Both the position numbers and the translations under genes were made by a program. 64,000 nt of DNA from Eremophila alpestris peregrina (Eukaryota; Chordata; Aves; Passeriformes; Alaudidae), in contig WMCF01000056.1 of the NCBI GenBank assembly GCA_009792885.1, forward strand, positions 2,679,268-2,743,267. The letters are read 5' to 3'. The notes beneath the pieces were generated by a model. It saw only the letters and a list, made by a program, of their open reading frames with translations. It was not told the DNA's origin and did not search any database. Positions 1 to 12,200 of this stretch are shown piece by piece; the stretch's first letter is position 1, and each line of letters opens with the position of its first letter.

Positions 1-222
1 CCAGAGGCTGCTCCCAGAGAGCCTCTTCATCCTGCCTGGGACTGTGAGCCCTCCTCAGCCTCGTGCCTCCTGGCCCAGACAGCACAGCCCAGACAGCACA
101 GGGCCACCACATGGATCCCCTGGCTGAGCCACCAGCTGCCAGAGCAGCCAGCTTCATCAGCTCATTGGGAGATAAGCACTGAAGGCTAATTAACGTGTGG
201 ACAGAAGGAAATCAGGACTTAC

Positions 223-284
223 CCTCCAAGAGAGACAGAAGATTTCACTCTGGTCTTCAAGATGGCCTGCTGATAGTACATGAT
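223..284 (-). CDS. RGS9: RGS9 coding exon 11 (start of GGL domain)
   Basis: 62 nt, acceptor CCCCTCAG, donor GTAAGT. It encodes [20 protein letters not shown] plus two bases of a Gly codon. This is the beginning of the G-gamma-like domain that binds Gbeta5. It is the last RGS9 exon recognisable in the window; nothing in 1-222 resembles the next exon. Confidence 0.94.
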
Positions 285-3200
285 CTGAGGGGATCAAACA
301 TGGCCATGGTTAGGAGCAGGGAGGTTTGAAGATAAGGCCTATCTAAACCTCAAACAGGTTCTCTCCTAGGTATGGGGCTAATTACAGCAGGGACTGCTTC
401 TTCCCTAATTACTGGATGTCCAAGGAACCAGAAAATCCCTGAATTGTCTCAGTAAAATGTCTGTTTTCACAGAGCTTACTGCAAACATCAGAAGTGCACT
501 TTGCAATGTGCAAGTAATTAAAAAGCACTCCCCATGTTATATAGAAATTGAATAATAGCTACCATCCTCAGCACCTACCAATGCTCTGGATGATTTAGCA
601 TGTAATTATCATTGATTCTTGGCTGTCTCTGTGCTGGCGCCACCGTGATTTCCCCACCACTAATTTTGATCTATTGGATTTCAGCCCTGGTGTCTGTCCT
701 TGCCTGAGCCTTCCCGTCACTGGCAGAGCTGCTGGCTGTCTGCAGTGGGAGGGAATGGCCTGAAATTACACTGATAAAAGCTCCATGAGGCAGGGATTCT
801 GCTTTTCAAAGAGCCCATCCCTGCACAGAGGGCTGTGAGCCACACTGGTGTAAGCAACTCACACACCAAAGTGAGGGAAGCACCACTTACCTCTCTCCTA
901 TAGAACTCCATAGTATTTTTCTGTAAAATATATTAAAAAAGGATCATTAAATTGGGATGAGTGCCTACACTTGCTTTTTTTATTTTTGAGACATGCAAAC
1001 ACCGTTGCAGTGCTGCCGTTGTGCAGCGCTCTCCAATTAATTCTGATTACAATTAAAATCAAACACAGCAGCTGAGCTAATCAGGGTATCATCAAAGCTA
1101 AGAGCATCCCCACACGGTAAATTGTCCCATTAGCTGTATTTACTGTTTAGCATTGCTTCTCCCATCACAGGCTGCCTGTATGCCTTCAATTAAGGGGTTA
1201 TTCTAATGGAGCTAAAATAGATTCATTTACGAGACACAGATTAGATCATTCAATATTAGCTAAAGGAGACAGGAACCAACACATTGCAAAATATAAACAC
1301 CACAATTAAAAGCCTCAGAAGCAGTATCTGCTGTGCAAAGGGTGTTTACGTTGTGATTTGAATAACTCAGACTATGTTACATGTCATCCACAAATGAGCA
1401 GGCAATCGAAGGCAAGAAATTAACTGCAGGGTGTTTATTCACACAGCTTCCTTTGAAGCACAGTTACTTGTGTAGAATAAACTGGAGAAGGAAAGACAGG
1501 CTGTCGGGGATGCTCCCAGCAAGCCTTTCAAGGCTCAGGCAGGGTTTCAGCTCCTCAGCTCCCACTTCAAGACCTGCATCCCAGAATTATTCTATCAAAG
1601 AACCCAGTGGCGGGTGGGGGACTGCAGAGTGCCTTGGTGAAGTGCAGTTTGTGAGGGGTGAGGGTGAAGATTGTGGTGCTGAATGCCACAGACAGCTCTG
1701 CTCTCTCCTCACCTCCCCAGAGACCCTGCAGCCCAAGCTGCCCCTGTTTTGGGAAAGGCAGGATGCTCTCCCAGGGCTGTGAGGAGACCACTGTGGGGAC
1801 ACTGATCTGATTTTGCTCTTTAACCATTGTGAGGACACTGATCAGCTTCTGCACTTTAACCATGGTGGGGACACTGATCTGCTTTTGCACTTTAAGCATT
1901 GCCACGAGTCCTGCTCAGGAGGGAGAAACTCTTCCCCACATGGCACAAAAGCATGCACATTTTGAGGCACTTGTTTCTGAGAGGCCCACTCACCATTTCA
2001 GCAGCAGGAGCCAGATATGCAGCAGATGAGCCCAATCCCTACAGCACCACCACAGAGCCAGCCCTGACCCAGCCTGGCCAGTGAGGCACCAAAAAAAATC
2101 CTCAGGGTGGTATTGTGAGGGGAGGAAGCTTTTCCTGCTGGGAATACCATGAGCAGCCCTGAGTGGGCAGCACAGACCATCTCAGCAGGGACAAACAGGG
2201 CAGCAGAACCCAGCAGTGATGCTGTGCTGGCCCCCTGTGTGAGAGGAGGGAAAGGACTGGCACAGCAAGGGAGAGAAAAAGCCCTAGGACAGCAGGATCA
2301 TTGCTCACAGGGCTGTACAACCTCCTCTGCAGATACATAAGCTCCTGGAACACCCTTATAAATGATGGAGGAACTGAGAAACAGCTTTTCACCCTTCTCT
2401 GCCCTGAGCTGCATCCCTGATTCCAGGCCACCTTCCATTCAGACACAATTTCTTCCCCTCATTTCTACAGTGTCATTGTTTCAGCCAGACTGCAGAAATG
2501 GAAGGGGAAAATCACCTGCTTGCACAGAGAAATTTATTGTATTTACTGTTCCAAAGTGTCCTGTTTAGAGACCTGTGTGTGTGCTCCAGGCCAGCTGCCT
2601 CCTGCACAACAGGAGTTCACTGTCTCCTTGGGGAATCTGAGATATAAACCAGATACACCTCACCAGATTTACAAGTGCCAGCTGAAGGGTTCCATTTGAT
2701 GGAACTTGTGGCTAGAGCATTGATTTCATCACGTTAAAATCATTAAGAAAACCCAATTTTCTTCCACTTTTTTTCTCAGCTGGGGCCTCAGACAGGCCTG
2801 GTGCAGTGGGGAAGGAGAAGTGGGTGCTGGCACAGTGGCTTGAAGGCAGCTCACGTGGCAGGGAAGTGGTGTTATCTTCTAGAGGGGTCTGAGGCTGGCA
2901 GCACACCACACACACACGAGACAAACAGCTGTGGGAAAGAGAAAGAGAACACAGGGATGTAAATGTTATACAGAGACAGAAAGGCATCAATTAAAATGCC
3001 ATCACTACACAAAAATTATATGTGGGTGAAGAAAAGTCAGCAAACAAGGGAAGATTTTATTTTTGACATGCCCCCCACACCAAGGATCCCCTCCTGCCAC
3101 AGTCTGTGGAGGTCAGTATGGAGGGAAGCTGCTCCTGGGACAACAAGGGGGGTTTTTGCTGGGGTGCTCCAGGTGAGCAGGGTATTTGCCAAGGCTCCTC

Positions 3201-6200
3201 TAAAAAAGGGGCTGAGCATCTCTGAGCAGTGGCACAAACTGACCTGCAGCCAAACCCAAGGGGAGCCCACTGCTGAACACCCTGGGAGGCTGCAGGTGCT
3301 GGCTGTGCTCAGCCCCTTCCAGTTCTCAAATCTGCAGTAACTGGGAGGAATCTCAGCTATTTCACCCCAGAGCTGCTCCTCATTTCATTTCCCTTTCTCC
3401 CACAGTGCCCCCACAACCAGTTCCCAGTTCACTGCTGCTCCAAGTGGCCCTGAGCACTCTGCAAGTCCCACTGAGCACTGCCAGCTGTCCCCACCATCCA
3501 CCCACCCCACTGACTGCAGCAGTGCCAGAGTGCCCTGCACCACCCACCCACTCTGCCTCATTTGGAAGGAAATCGTATTTGGAACAAAGGAGTCATTTCT
3601 CATAATGAGATTAATTTTGCAATGCCCTTAACGAGTGACTTATCGCAATTACCACGGATCAGCTCCCCAGCCCTGAGGGCTTCCAATCAGGATGGCAATT
3701 AGTGGAAGGCCTCAGTCTGTCTCAAGCGAGTGCCACGAGCTGTTCCACATCCTCTGACACCCCTCAGACACCCTGTGGCACTGGGACACCCAGCCTGCCC
3801 TGGTCACACCCTGCTGCCACCAGCTCTGTGCTCCTGGGGCTGCAGAGCCCAGCTGGGAGCCAGCCAGGACCTGCTGCAAAGCCCTGCCTGGAGCTGATCC
3901 ACATGGCTGAGGTCAGCAGCTCCTACAAGAGCTGGGATATCTGCTCATTCCCAGCTACCTGTTTGCTCCTCTGCTCAGTGTGACACTTCCTGACCACACT
4001 GGGGAGGTGATGGTCATGGTGTTTTTGCCTGCCTGGCCACTGCTCCCTGTTTACAGAGCTCATAAACACCTGGAAACAGCTTTGGGTGGATGCCTGGAAG
4101 GAGCTGAGTGAGGAATGAGCACAAGGTTGTGCAGAGCTTGTTTGGACCAGGACACTGCAGATCCCACCCTCACTCTGCCCTGAGTGCTCCATGCACAGAG
4201 CTTGGCAGGCTGAGACTGATCCCAGCAATCCTGTGCAGGGAACTAGCCACTGAGCACAGGGCAGAGGCAGCCCAGCCTCCCTCCAGAGCTCTGGGCAATG
4301 AAGATCTGCCTCTCCAACCCTGCAGAGTGCAGCCCAGCACACACCCAGCTGCCTCTGCACACCCCAAGGCTGCTCAGTGCAGAGCCAGCCTTTCCTTACC
4401 CTCAGCCAGCTGAGAGCCTGCAGAGGCAAATCCTCACTCTGGCATTAGATCATCTCAACACTCATCTCCACTGTGCTGGTGCAGCCAGCCCTGCAGCTGG
4501 AAATCAAATCTGCCACAGTCCATGCACCCAGTTTTGTTCAAATGGCCATTTTTTTGCCTATCTTGTTTATCTGGCCCTGACCCTGTGCTTTCCAAACTTG
4601 TGATGATGCAGCAGAACTTTATCAGGCAAACTGACAGGGACTTATGAAATTAAAGACCAGCAATGAGTCATTAATCTGTGGCTGATTTGCTGTGTACAAC
4701 AAACCAGGGCATTTCACTCAGCAGCCCCTGAATCCAGCACAGTGATTTTTGGAGGAGCTAAAGCACCCTTCTGAAACACTCTGGTTCCAGGAGGCAGAGG
4801 CTCTGCAGGTACCTGCAGGCTCTCAGTGATCATTCTCAAGCAGTGAGGCTTGATTGAGTCTGAAATCCAGGCAACCAAAGGCTAAAGCATCCCTTAATTA
4901 GCTGTTCAATGGGTGGCTACTTCTGCCTGACTCCTCCTGCCCATCCACAACCCCCAACTCGTTACAACCACGAGGGATACCCATGTATTAGTAATAAAAG
5001 TCCCCTTCAAAGGAGTTTGAGCACCTGTTTATCCCCAGAGGACTCTGTCTGGGAGGGAGGGAGCAGCCCACCAAAGGGTCTGAGCAAGAGAAGGAGAGAT
5101 GTCCATGCTAATGTCACTTCAAAGAAATCAGAAATTAACTATTTTCTTTCCTTTCTCAACTGCCAAGATAAGAACCCCCATTATTCGTGCAAAAAAGTGA
5201 AGGTGGATTGAGCAGGAACAGGGACACAAATCAGAGCTTGGCCCATTCCTTCTGCTCACCAAAGGCTGCTGAGCCACAGGTGTTGGTGAGAGCAGCCTGC
5301 AGAGGACAGAAATAAAGCTGCTAGTCCAAAGGTGGCTCCATGAGGGCTCTTGGCTGCCTCATGTATTCTCAATCACTCTTTCAAAAGTAAAAGGAGGAGC
5401 AAGGAGAACCTTCCCTCTTCAGCTCAGCCTCCAGAGAGGAGGCACAGCTCAGAGAGCAGCATAAAGGAGGAGGGCAGGGAAGTCACCCCAAAGCTGGTGT
5501 CCTTTGGCTTCTGCCCTCCTTGGAGCCTCCCCTGATGGGGAGAACTGGCCAAGTCTCTTATGGCCAGGGTGGAAATGGGCACAGATCCCTCAGCTCCCTT
5601 CCCCTGTGCTGCCAGGCAGCTGGCAGGTGGGTACAGCTCTTCAGACTGTTTGCAAACCTCAAATCCCTTCCATGTCAGCTGTAAAACTGTGGGCGAGGAG
5701 TTGGCTTACTCCTCTTTCTATCCCTCTCCCTTTCCACTACTTCTTTACTCTTAAAAAAGAAAAAATAAAAAAAAGGTTTTCAGCAGCTGCTACTTAGAGC
5801 AAGAAAAAGAAAATAAAACACACTCCAACCCTACACTTTGCTCCTTTTCAGTCTCTATAGCAACAGAACACAGCTGGCCAAAGCAATTATCCTGCCTCTG
5901 GCTGCTGAGATGTTTAAAGGCTGTTGCAAAAATGGGAACTTGTGGGAATACTGTGAATGTGATGGCAGCAACATTTGCATTGAATTGCTGAGAGATGCTT
6001 TGACTTTGCTTCCAAATGAACACCATTAAGGGCACAAAGACAGGATCGACTCAGAGGGCTGATGGAGACAGGGAACAGCAGCTCCAGCTCCTCATCCACT
6101 GGCTGGATCTGTGTGATTTCAGTCCCTGAACCAGTTCACCCAGTTACAGCCCTCATAGTCTCAATTCATTGACTCTGTTTCTTTGTGGTCTACAGTATTG

Positions 6201-9200
6201 GATTTTCTGGCAACATTTTGTGTCTCCTATCCACCACACCAACTTCTTCATCTTCTTACCACACATTAATTTCCCTTTGGAAGGTATTCTGTAATTTTAT
6301 TTTAAACCTGGATCTTTGCACTGACCCTTTACACCCCACAAAGTTCATTCAGCACTAACACAGAGGCAGCAACGAGCACCTGGAGACAGAGGATTCCTTA
6401 ATTCAGCTTCACCAGCAAAGAAAACACGTCCTGCAGCCAAGCACTCACACTAACTGGAGTGACAGGAAAGCTGACAAAGTCTTTTCAAGCCAGAAGAAGC
6501 TGCCAAAGCCTATTTTGAGGGCCTCACCTCTTGGGTGAGAGAGCTTCAACCTCTGGCCTGTTCAGCTGTTAGAGCTGAGCTGACACACTCAGCCTGCAGT
6601 GCCCAGAAAATGACAACCCCAGGGACATTTCCTGGGTCCTCCCAGACAAATTCAGTAGGTGTGTAGAAAAAAACCCCCCCAGTCTCACCTGGTTTACCTT
6701 ATTTTCATTGGGATCTGTGACACGGTCTATTCCGTACTCGAGGGCATTCAGCATGCCTGGCTGTGGTGAACAAGAAACAACAAAGCTTTGCAACTCAGTT
6801 GGTTTAAAGGCTGTGGGTCACACAAATGCAGGAAGAGAACCACAGGCATCCACTGCCAGCAGTGCCTTGGGAACCCCCAGATTTGGGAATGCCTCTCTTC
6901 AAGCGTGGGTGCTGCAGAGGGGGTTTGGAGTTAAGCCTTTACCTGGGCCCCACCAGCCTCTCCAGGGGAAAGGCCTCTTGGGGGAAATGAGGCAAGGCAA
7001 TCAAACTCACCCATCCACACAGCCACAGGCTGGCTCAGCAAGGAGAGGCACAAGGCTCTTTGCCTGGATAAATTCCAGTAAGATTTATTTCCAAGGTGCT
7101 GAAAGGGAGTCCAGATCCAAAGGGGGCTGACATGTGCCTGGCCCTGCCTTAAGTGTGATTTTGGGCACCCAGTGACCCTGAGGCACGGGGGCAGTGCAGG
7201 GACAGGTGAGGTCAGTGAAAGATCAGTGACCTGTGGGAAGGACAGGGTCACTGGGGTACCACAACCAATGGATTGACAGGGAAAGAAGAAACCAGGAGAA
7301 TTTGGGCATCAGGTAGGATTACAGTGTCACCAGGCCTTGCAGGGAAATGTCCATAGTCATTCTTGCAGGGCCAGACTTTGGGTGTGATTTCTAGGGACTG
7401 CACACTGCAGCTGGACCTCTGTCCCTTGCACCTTTGACAGCAACCAAGGAAAGGTGGTGGGGGCTCAGGGCAGGCCTGGGCTGACCCTTCCCTGGCACAC
7501 AGCCCAGAGGCTGAGCCCTTTCCACATGGGAGCTTGCCCCAGGTGGCTGCAGGAGGACACTGAGACACTGAAGTCACCCTGTCAGCCTCTACTCACAGGA
7601 GTCCTGTTCACAAGCCAGTAGGCTCTCTCCTGGCAGTCCAGAGCATACCTGTCCTCCTTCTTCCGCTCCTTCCCTGCCCTGCAAAGCCAAGAACAGAGCA
7701 ATTCATGAATTTTGCCCTCCTGAAATCAGTGGGGTGAGAAGCAGGGCACAGCTCCAGCCCCCTGTGCCCCATGGGTCCCACCCTGACTGTGCCACTGATG
7801 CTGCCTGACCACATCCTGCCCTGGCTAACTCTGGGCTGCAGACCACGTTCTCATGGCCACACATGACTCTGGCTTTTGAGAAATCATCATCTTCCTGAGC
7901 TGGGCTGGGACAGACACATCCCCTTTTGATCAGGCACACAGCCCTCTGGGAGCTTTCTGCTGACTTGCCCTCAGCCCTGCTGCTTCACGTTGATCCCTGT
8001 CCCATGTCCCCAGGCAGGATCCAAGGACTGCCACCCAGAGACACATCCTGGACATGTCTCATCCCTGTCTCTCAGTAAAGCAGGGGCATTTCTCAGAGAA
8101 ACTACTTGGAAATGGTTCTGAGGAGTGTTCCCAGGCACTAAAACCCAAATCACCTCCACAATTAAACAGAAGAGGCACTAGCATGGTTTGGGCTTGGACC
8201 AACTAATTCTTTCCCAGAAAAGTCCTGAGCAGAGTTTGGGATTCAGCGTGGGGAAGGGAGAATTCCCAACAGGCTCTTTGCATGTGGCCTTCCTGCTGTG
8301 GTTAGGGTGGGTGCTCTGCACCAAGTCTGCCCCAGCAGCACCATCAAACAGCCTCAGACAAGTTTAATCTCCTGCTTCAGACACAGGCTGGGTATCTGAC
8401 TTTGAAACTGCATTTGGCATCTCTCAGCCCAAGCCTGACCTCAGTTTACAAGAACAAGAGTCTCGTGTTTAATGAGGCAGTTATCTGATGAGCTGTACTC
8501 CCAGGACTTGGCTGCCATCCCAGGGAACACAGAGGCTGCTGAGCAGCAGAGGCACTGCCTGCCATGCCAGGAGGAGTCCACAGAAGCAGGAGAGATCTCT
8601 GAAGCAGTAATCCCATCTCATGTTCACCAACTTTCCTGGGAATTTGAAGGTTTCACCTCCTAAAATCAACTCATTTTAGCTGGGTACCTAAGTGTACACT
8701 TCAATTTTCTCCAAAACTCCCTGCTGGGAACATTTACTGCTTCTTGAGTCACTCCATTCAGCTGAGAGATGTGCAAGTAACCCCTGACCCAGACCAACAA
8801 CAGGCCTGAAGTGCCTGATCCACAAATACTCATGGAGAACTCTGAGCTAAAGGGAGCTGGGCTGGCAGCATCAGAACCCAGCTTCTTCACAGAACCACAT
8901 CAAGTGCAAAACCTAAACCTCCCCCCCAAGCCACTTTAGAGCTGCAGTTGGTGTGTTTAATGTGTGATTTAACTGTGCACTGGGACAGCCAAGCTCTGCT
9001 CCTCACACCCTCCCCAGTGATGCAAACAAGGGAATGAATGCAAGTCAACTCACTTATACTGCTCCTTGGCCTGCATAATAACAAAATCCCACTTGTAGTT
9101 TATTTTTTGATTGAGCATGTTGTAATGTTCCTGGAATAAAAATAAAAAAGCAGTTAGTGTGAAAATTCTGACCAGGGCACTCCCATGCTGGGGTTTTCTT

Positions 9201-12200
9201 GACTCTCCATAGTTCAACGAGGCCAGGCTGGTGGCTGAGCCAAGAAATCTGGATTGTTCTGAACGTAATTACAAGAATTGCAACAGTTCAAAAATACCAT
9301 TGCAAGGAGAGCAATTACCCCTGCTAAAATTATAATTGACTTCACAGTAGTTTTCTGTACTGGTCGTTTTTTTCACTTGCAAAATCTTGGCTTTTGATAC
9401 TGCTGGAGTAACACCTCATGCCATTGAAGAGGTGATTTTTTGCCTTGCTCCACTCATGAGCAACAAAGGGTCTAAAGTTGTAGCAAATGAGGGTCTTGTA
9501 ATGGAACAAGTGCAGTGTCTCCTCACCTTTTCATATTCTTCCAAAACCCCTTTCCTTTTAATGTTCTTCTTTGCTAGATAAATTGCTGTGGAGGTAGAAG
9601 CAAATTAGCAGTCAGTTATACTTAAATCAGCAAGTCCAAGAATAATTATAAATTTACCCACTTACAAACACAGGAGCCTTTGTCTGCTACAATATCTTCC
9701 CAGGCATGAGCTCCAATCTCACAAAAGCTCAGTGAAAAAAAAGAACTTGTCCCCTCAGCCAGGCTTCCTTGGGTCAAGGGACACTGGACCAAACCTTTCA
9801 GGTGTTGTGGTTCCTCAGAGTTTGACCTCCAAGTTTTCTGAGCACAGGCCAGTGCTTTTTGCTCAAGTTCTAATAAAAACATTCCAATCTAAAACAGGCT
9901 TTTTTTATTTCCTTAGAAGATCTACAGCATAATGCAGATAAACAGAGGACAACCCTGGTGTGGGCAAATCAGTCTGTGATCTGCACAGCCCTCAGGAGCA
10001 AACCCAGCTGATCAGCACTAGTTTCATGACCAGCTCTAAAAAAAAAAAAAAAAACAGCAGAAAGGCAACAAGAGATTATATGGAAAGAGCCATCAGGAGA
10101 TATTGGAAGTCAGTGTGCTTTCTATAAAGAAAGAACCATCTCTGAATGCAGGGCTTGATCCAAATCTACAGGAAGGCAGCCTTGGGCTCAGATCCAGGAA
10201 CACACTTAACTGCTCAGGGAAATCTAATCTTGTGTTTGAAGTCTTCCCTCCCCAAGAAGGTAATTCAGATGTGTTCCTGTGTGATGGATCTTAGTGGAAC
10301 ATAAGAGCTTAAGCACTTTCTCTCATCAGGGCCACCACAAGATGGTCACACCCTCAATTCACCATCACTGAGAATTATTCATAAAATAGCATGAAAAAAA
10401 AAAAAAAAAAAAGCCAGGGCTGGTCATTGCAAGTGGAGAGGCAGCACAAGGACATGAAGAGCAGGTGTGGAGCAGGGCTGTGTGACAAACCCAACCCTGG
10501 AGCAGTGCCACCACTCACCATAGTCTGTGTCATCAGCAGCCCAGCTCTGCACTGGCCAGAAATAGGGGGTCTGCAAGCAAAGGAGCCTCCTGTTAGTGCA
10601 CAAAGGCCCTGAACTCATGGACTCCTCATCCAAGTACCAGGAATATCCTAAATTTCCCACAGCAGTGGAAACAGCCCAGCCAGGAACCTCGATACCATCT
10701 CATTATTACTGTGCTTTTTGCACATTCATTATTCAGGGCCCCCACATCTATTTCCAACCAGCAACTCCATTTGCTGCTTTAAGAACAGGAAGGGAACACA
10801 CTTTGGAGGAAAGCACAGCTATTTTTAGGTTGAACAAGTACACTAATTTCACTGAAGAAACTATCACAGGTTCCCTGTAAGCTGCAATCTCAGTCTTCTC
10901 TGTGCAGTCTTCTCCTTCCTCCTGCACAGCTCCACAGCTCCTAGGAACTGCCCCAGCTGCCTGGTTTTAATAAAAACTAGTGCTGAGCTCCCTCTCAACA
11001 GCTTAGAGGAGCTGTAACTCACTTGAAACCTGTAGAGGCTGCCATCTGCCTTGAGGGTGAGGTTCTTTGGCTCCTGAAGAGGGTAGATATATCCATATTT
11101 GACAAACAGGTCTCCCAGGTGGAGTGCCTCTGAAAATGGAGAAGGCAGATGCTTTCATTGCACAGAAACACTTCACTGGCATTAAAAGTGAGCTCTTATG
11201 CAGGGGAGAATTCAGCTAAAAGGTTTTGCCTCTTGAGATCCCAGTTTTATAACTGAAGGCTGAGAAAGGCTCAATTTTCACATTTTTACCCACCTTCTGT
11301 GGTGACCTGCAGGCGCTGGAGGATCCACTGCATGATATCATTACCTGCAAAGCAAAGCAAAGGCCAGGTTCTGAAAGCAGCAGTGTGCCCAAACCCAGGG
11401 GTGGAGAGGAGATCTCCCCAGGCCTCACCCCTCACTGTGCTCTGGATCCCACCCAGGGCACAGATGTGCTTTCAGAGGCAAGGAGGCACAGACAAAATGC
11501 TCTGCTGGGCTCCCACTGGCCATGGGAGAGGGAGCCTGGGGCAGGCAGTGACCTTGGGATGGCACAGGGACAGTGTGCACCAGCTCACATGGCCTGAGCA
11601 GCATCCAAACCCTCAGCAGGGGCTTAGGAAGGGCTTAAGGATGCAACAGCTTTCACACCCAGGGAAGGGGAGGTTTTGCTCCACCTTGCCTGGAAAGGTT
11701 CACTGCAGAGAAGCTCCAGATTCACAGAGCACAGTCCTGTCTCAGTTTTGTAGAAGGCCAGTGACTGATCCTCCAAGAGTGCTTTAATGAGCAGAAGGGA
11801 TGTCCAGATCTCACATCCAAGCAGTGGTTACAGGATTCACCAAAGGGAAACAAGATTTCTGCATTCACACACGTTTTCCCTCTCCCAGTTCTTTTCTTGG
11901 ACTGTGAGCAGTTGTGCCCACAGGCAGCATAAACCTCCAGCAGTTTTAGTTTTATGTTCTTGGGGGCAAATTTCATGAACTTCCTTCCATTTAAAGAGGG
12001 CAGAAATGCACTTGTTCCCTGATTAATTACTGGCCCTTTCCTCCAAACCTCCCCCAGGACCGCAGACTGAGGTGTTGACCTTTCTTGACATTGCAGTGAT
12101 GACTTAACTTTCTAATAGGGGCTCAGAGCTCTTATCCTACTGCCTGCTTCCTGAAATAGATGAAATTAAAGGATTATCTCATCACTCATTTCTAGACAGC

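Larger units (their letters stand above)
285..6688 (-). other. RGS9: RGS9 introns 10 and 9 (either side of the microexon)
   Basis: Intronic sequence interrupted only by the 30-nt exon at 891-920. It holds an AT-rich block with many TAAT/ATTA cores (about 1030-1310) and a 36-bp triple tandem repeat at 1793-1900. I see no other exon, RNA gene or clear transposon. Confidence 0.8.

Noticed and set aside
1..222. Next RGS9 exon (rest of the GGL domain)
   Set aside because: No segment with splice sites and GGL-like sequence found; the exon probably lies beyond the window.
1793..1900. CRISPR-like array (three 36-bp repeats)
   Set aside because: Direct tandem repeats without spacers in a vertebrate intron.
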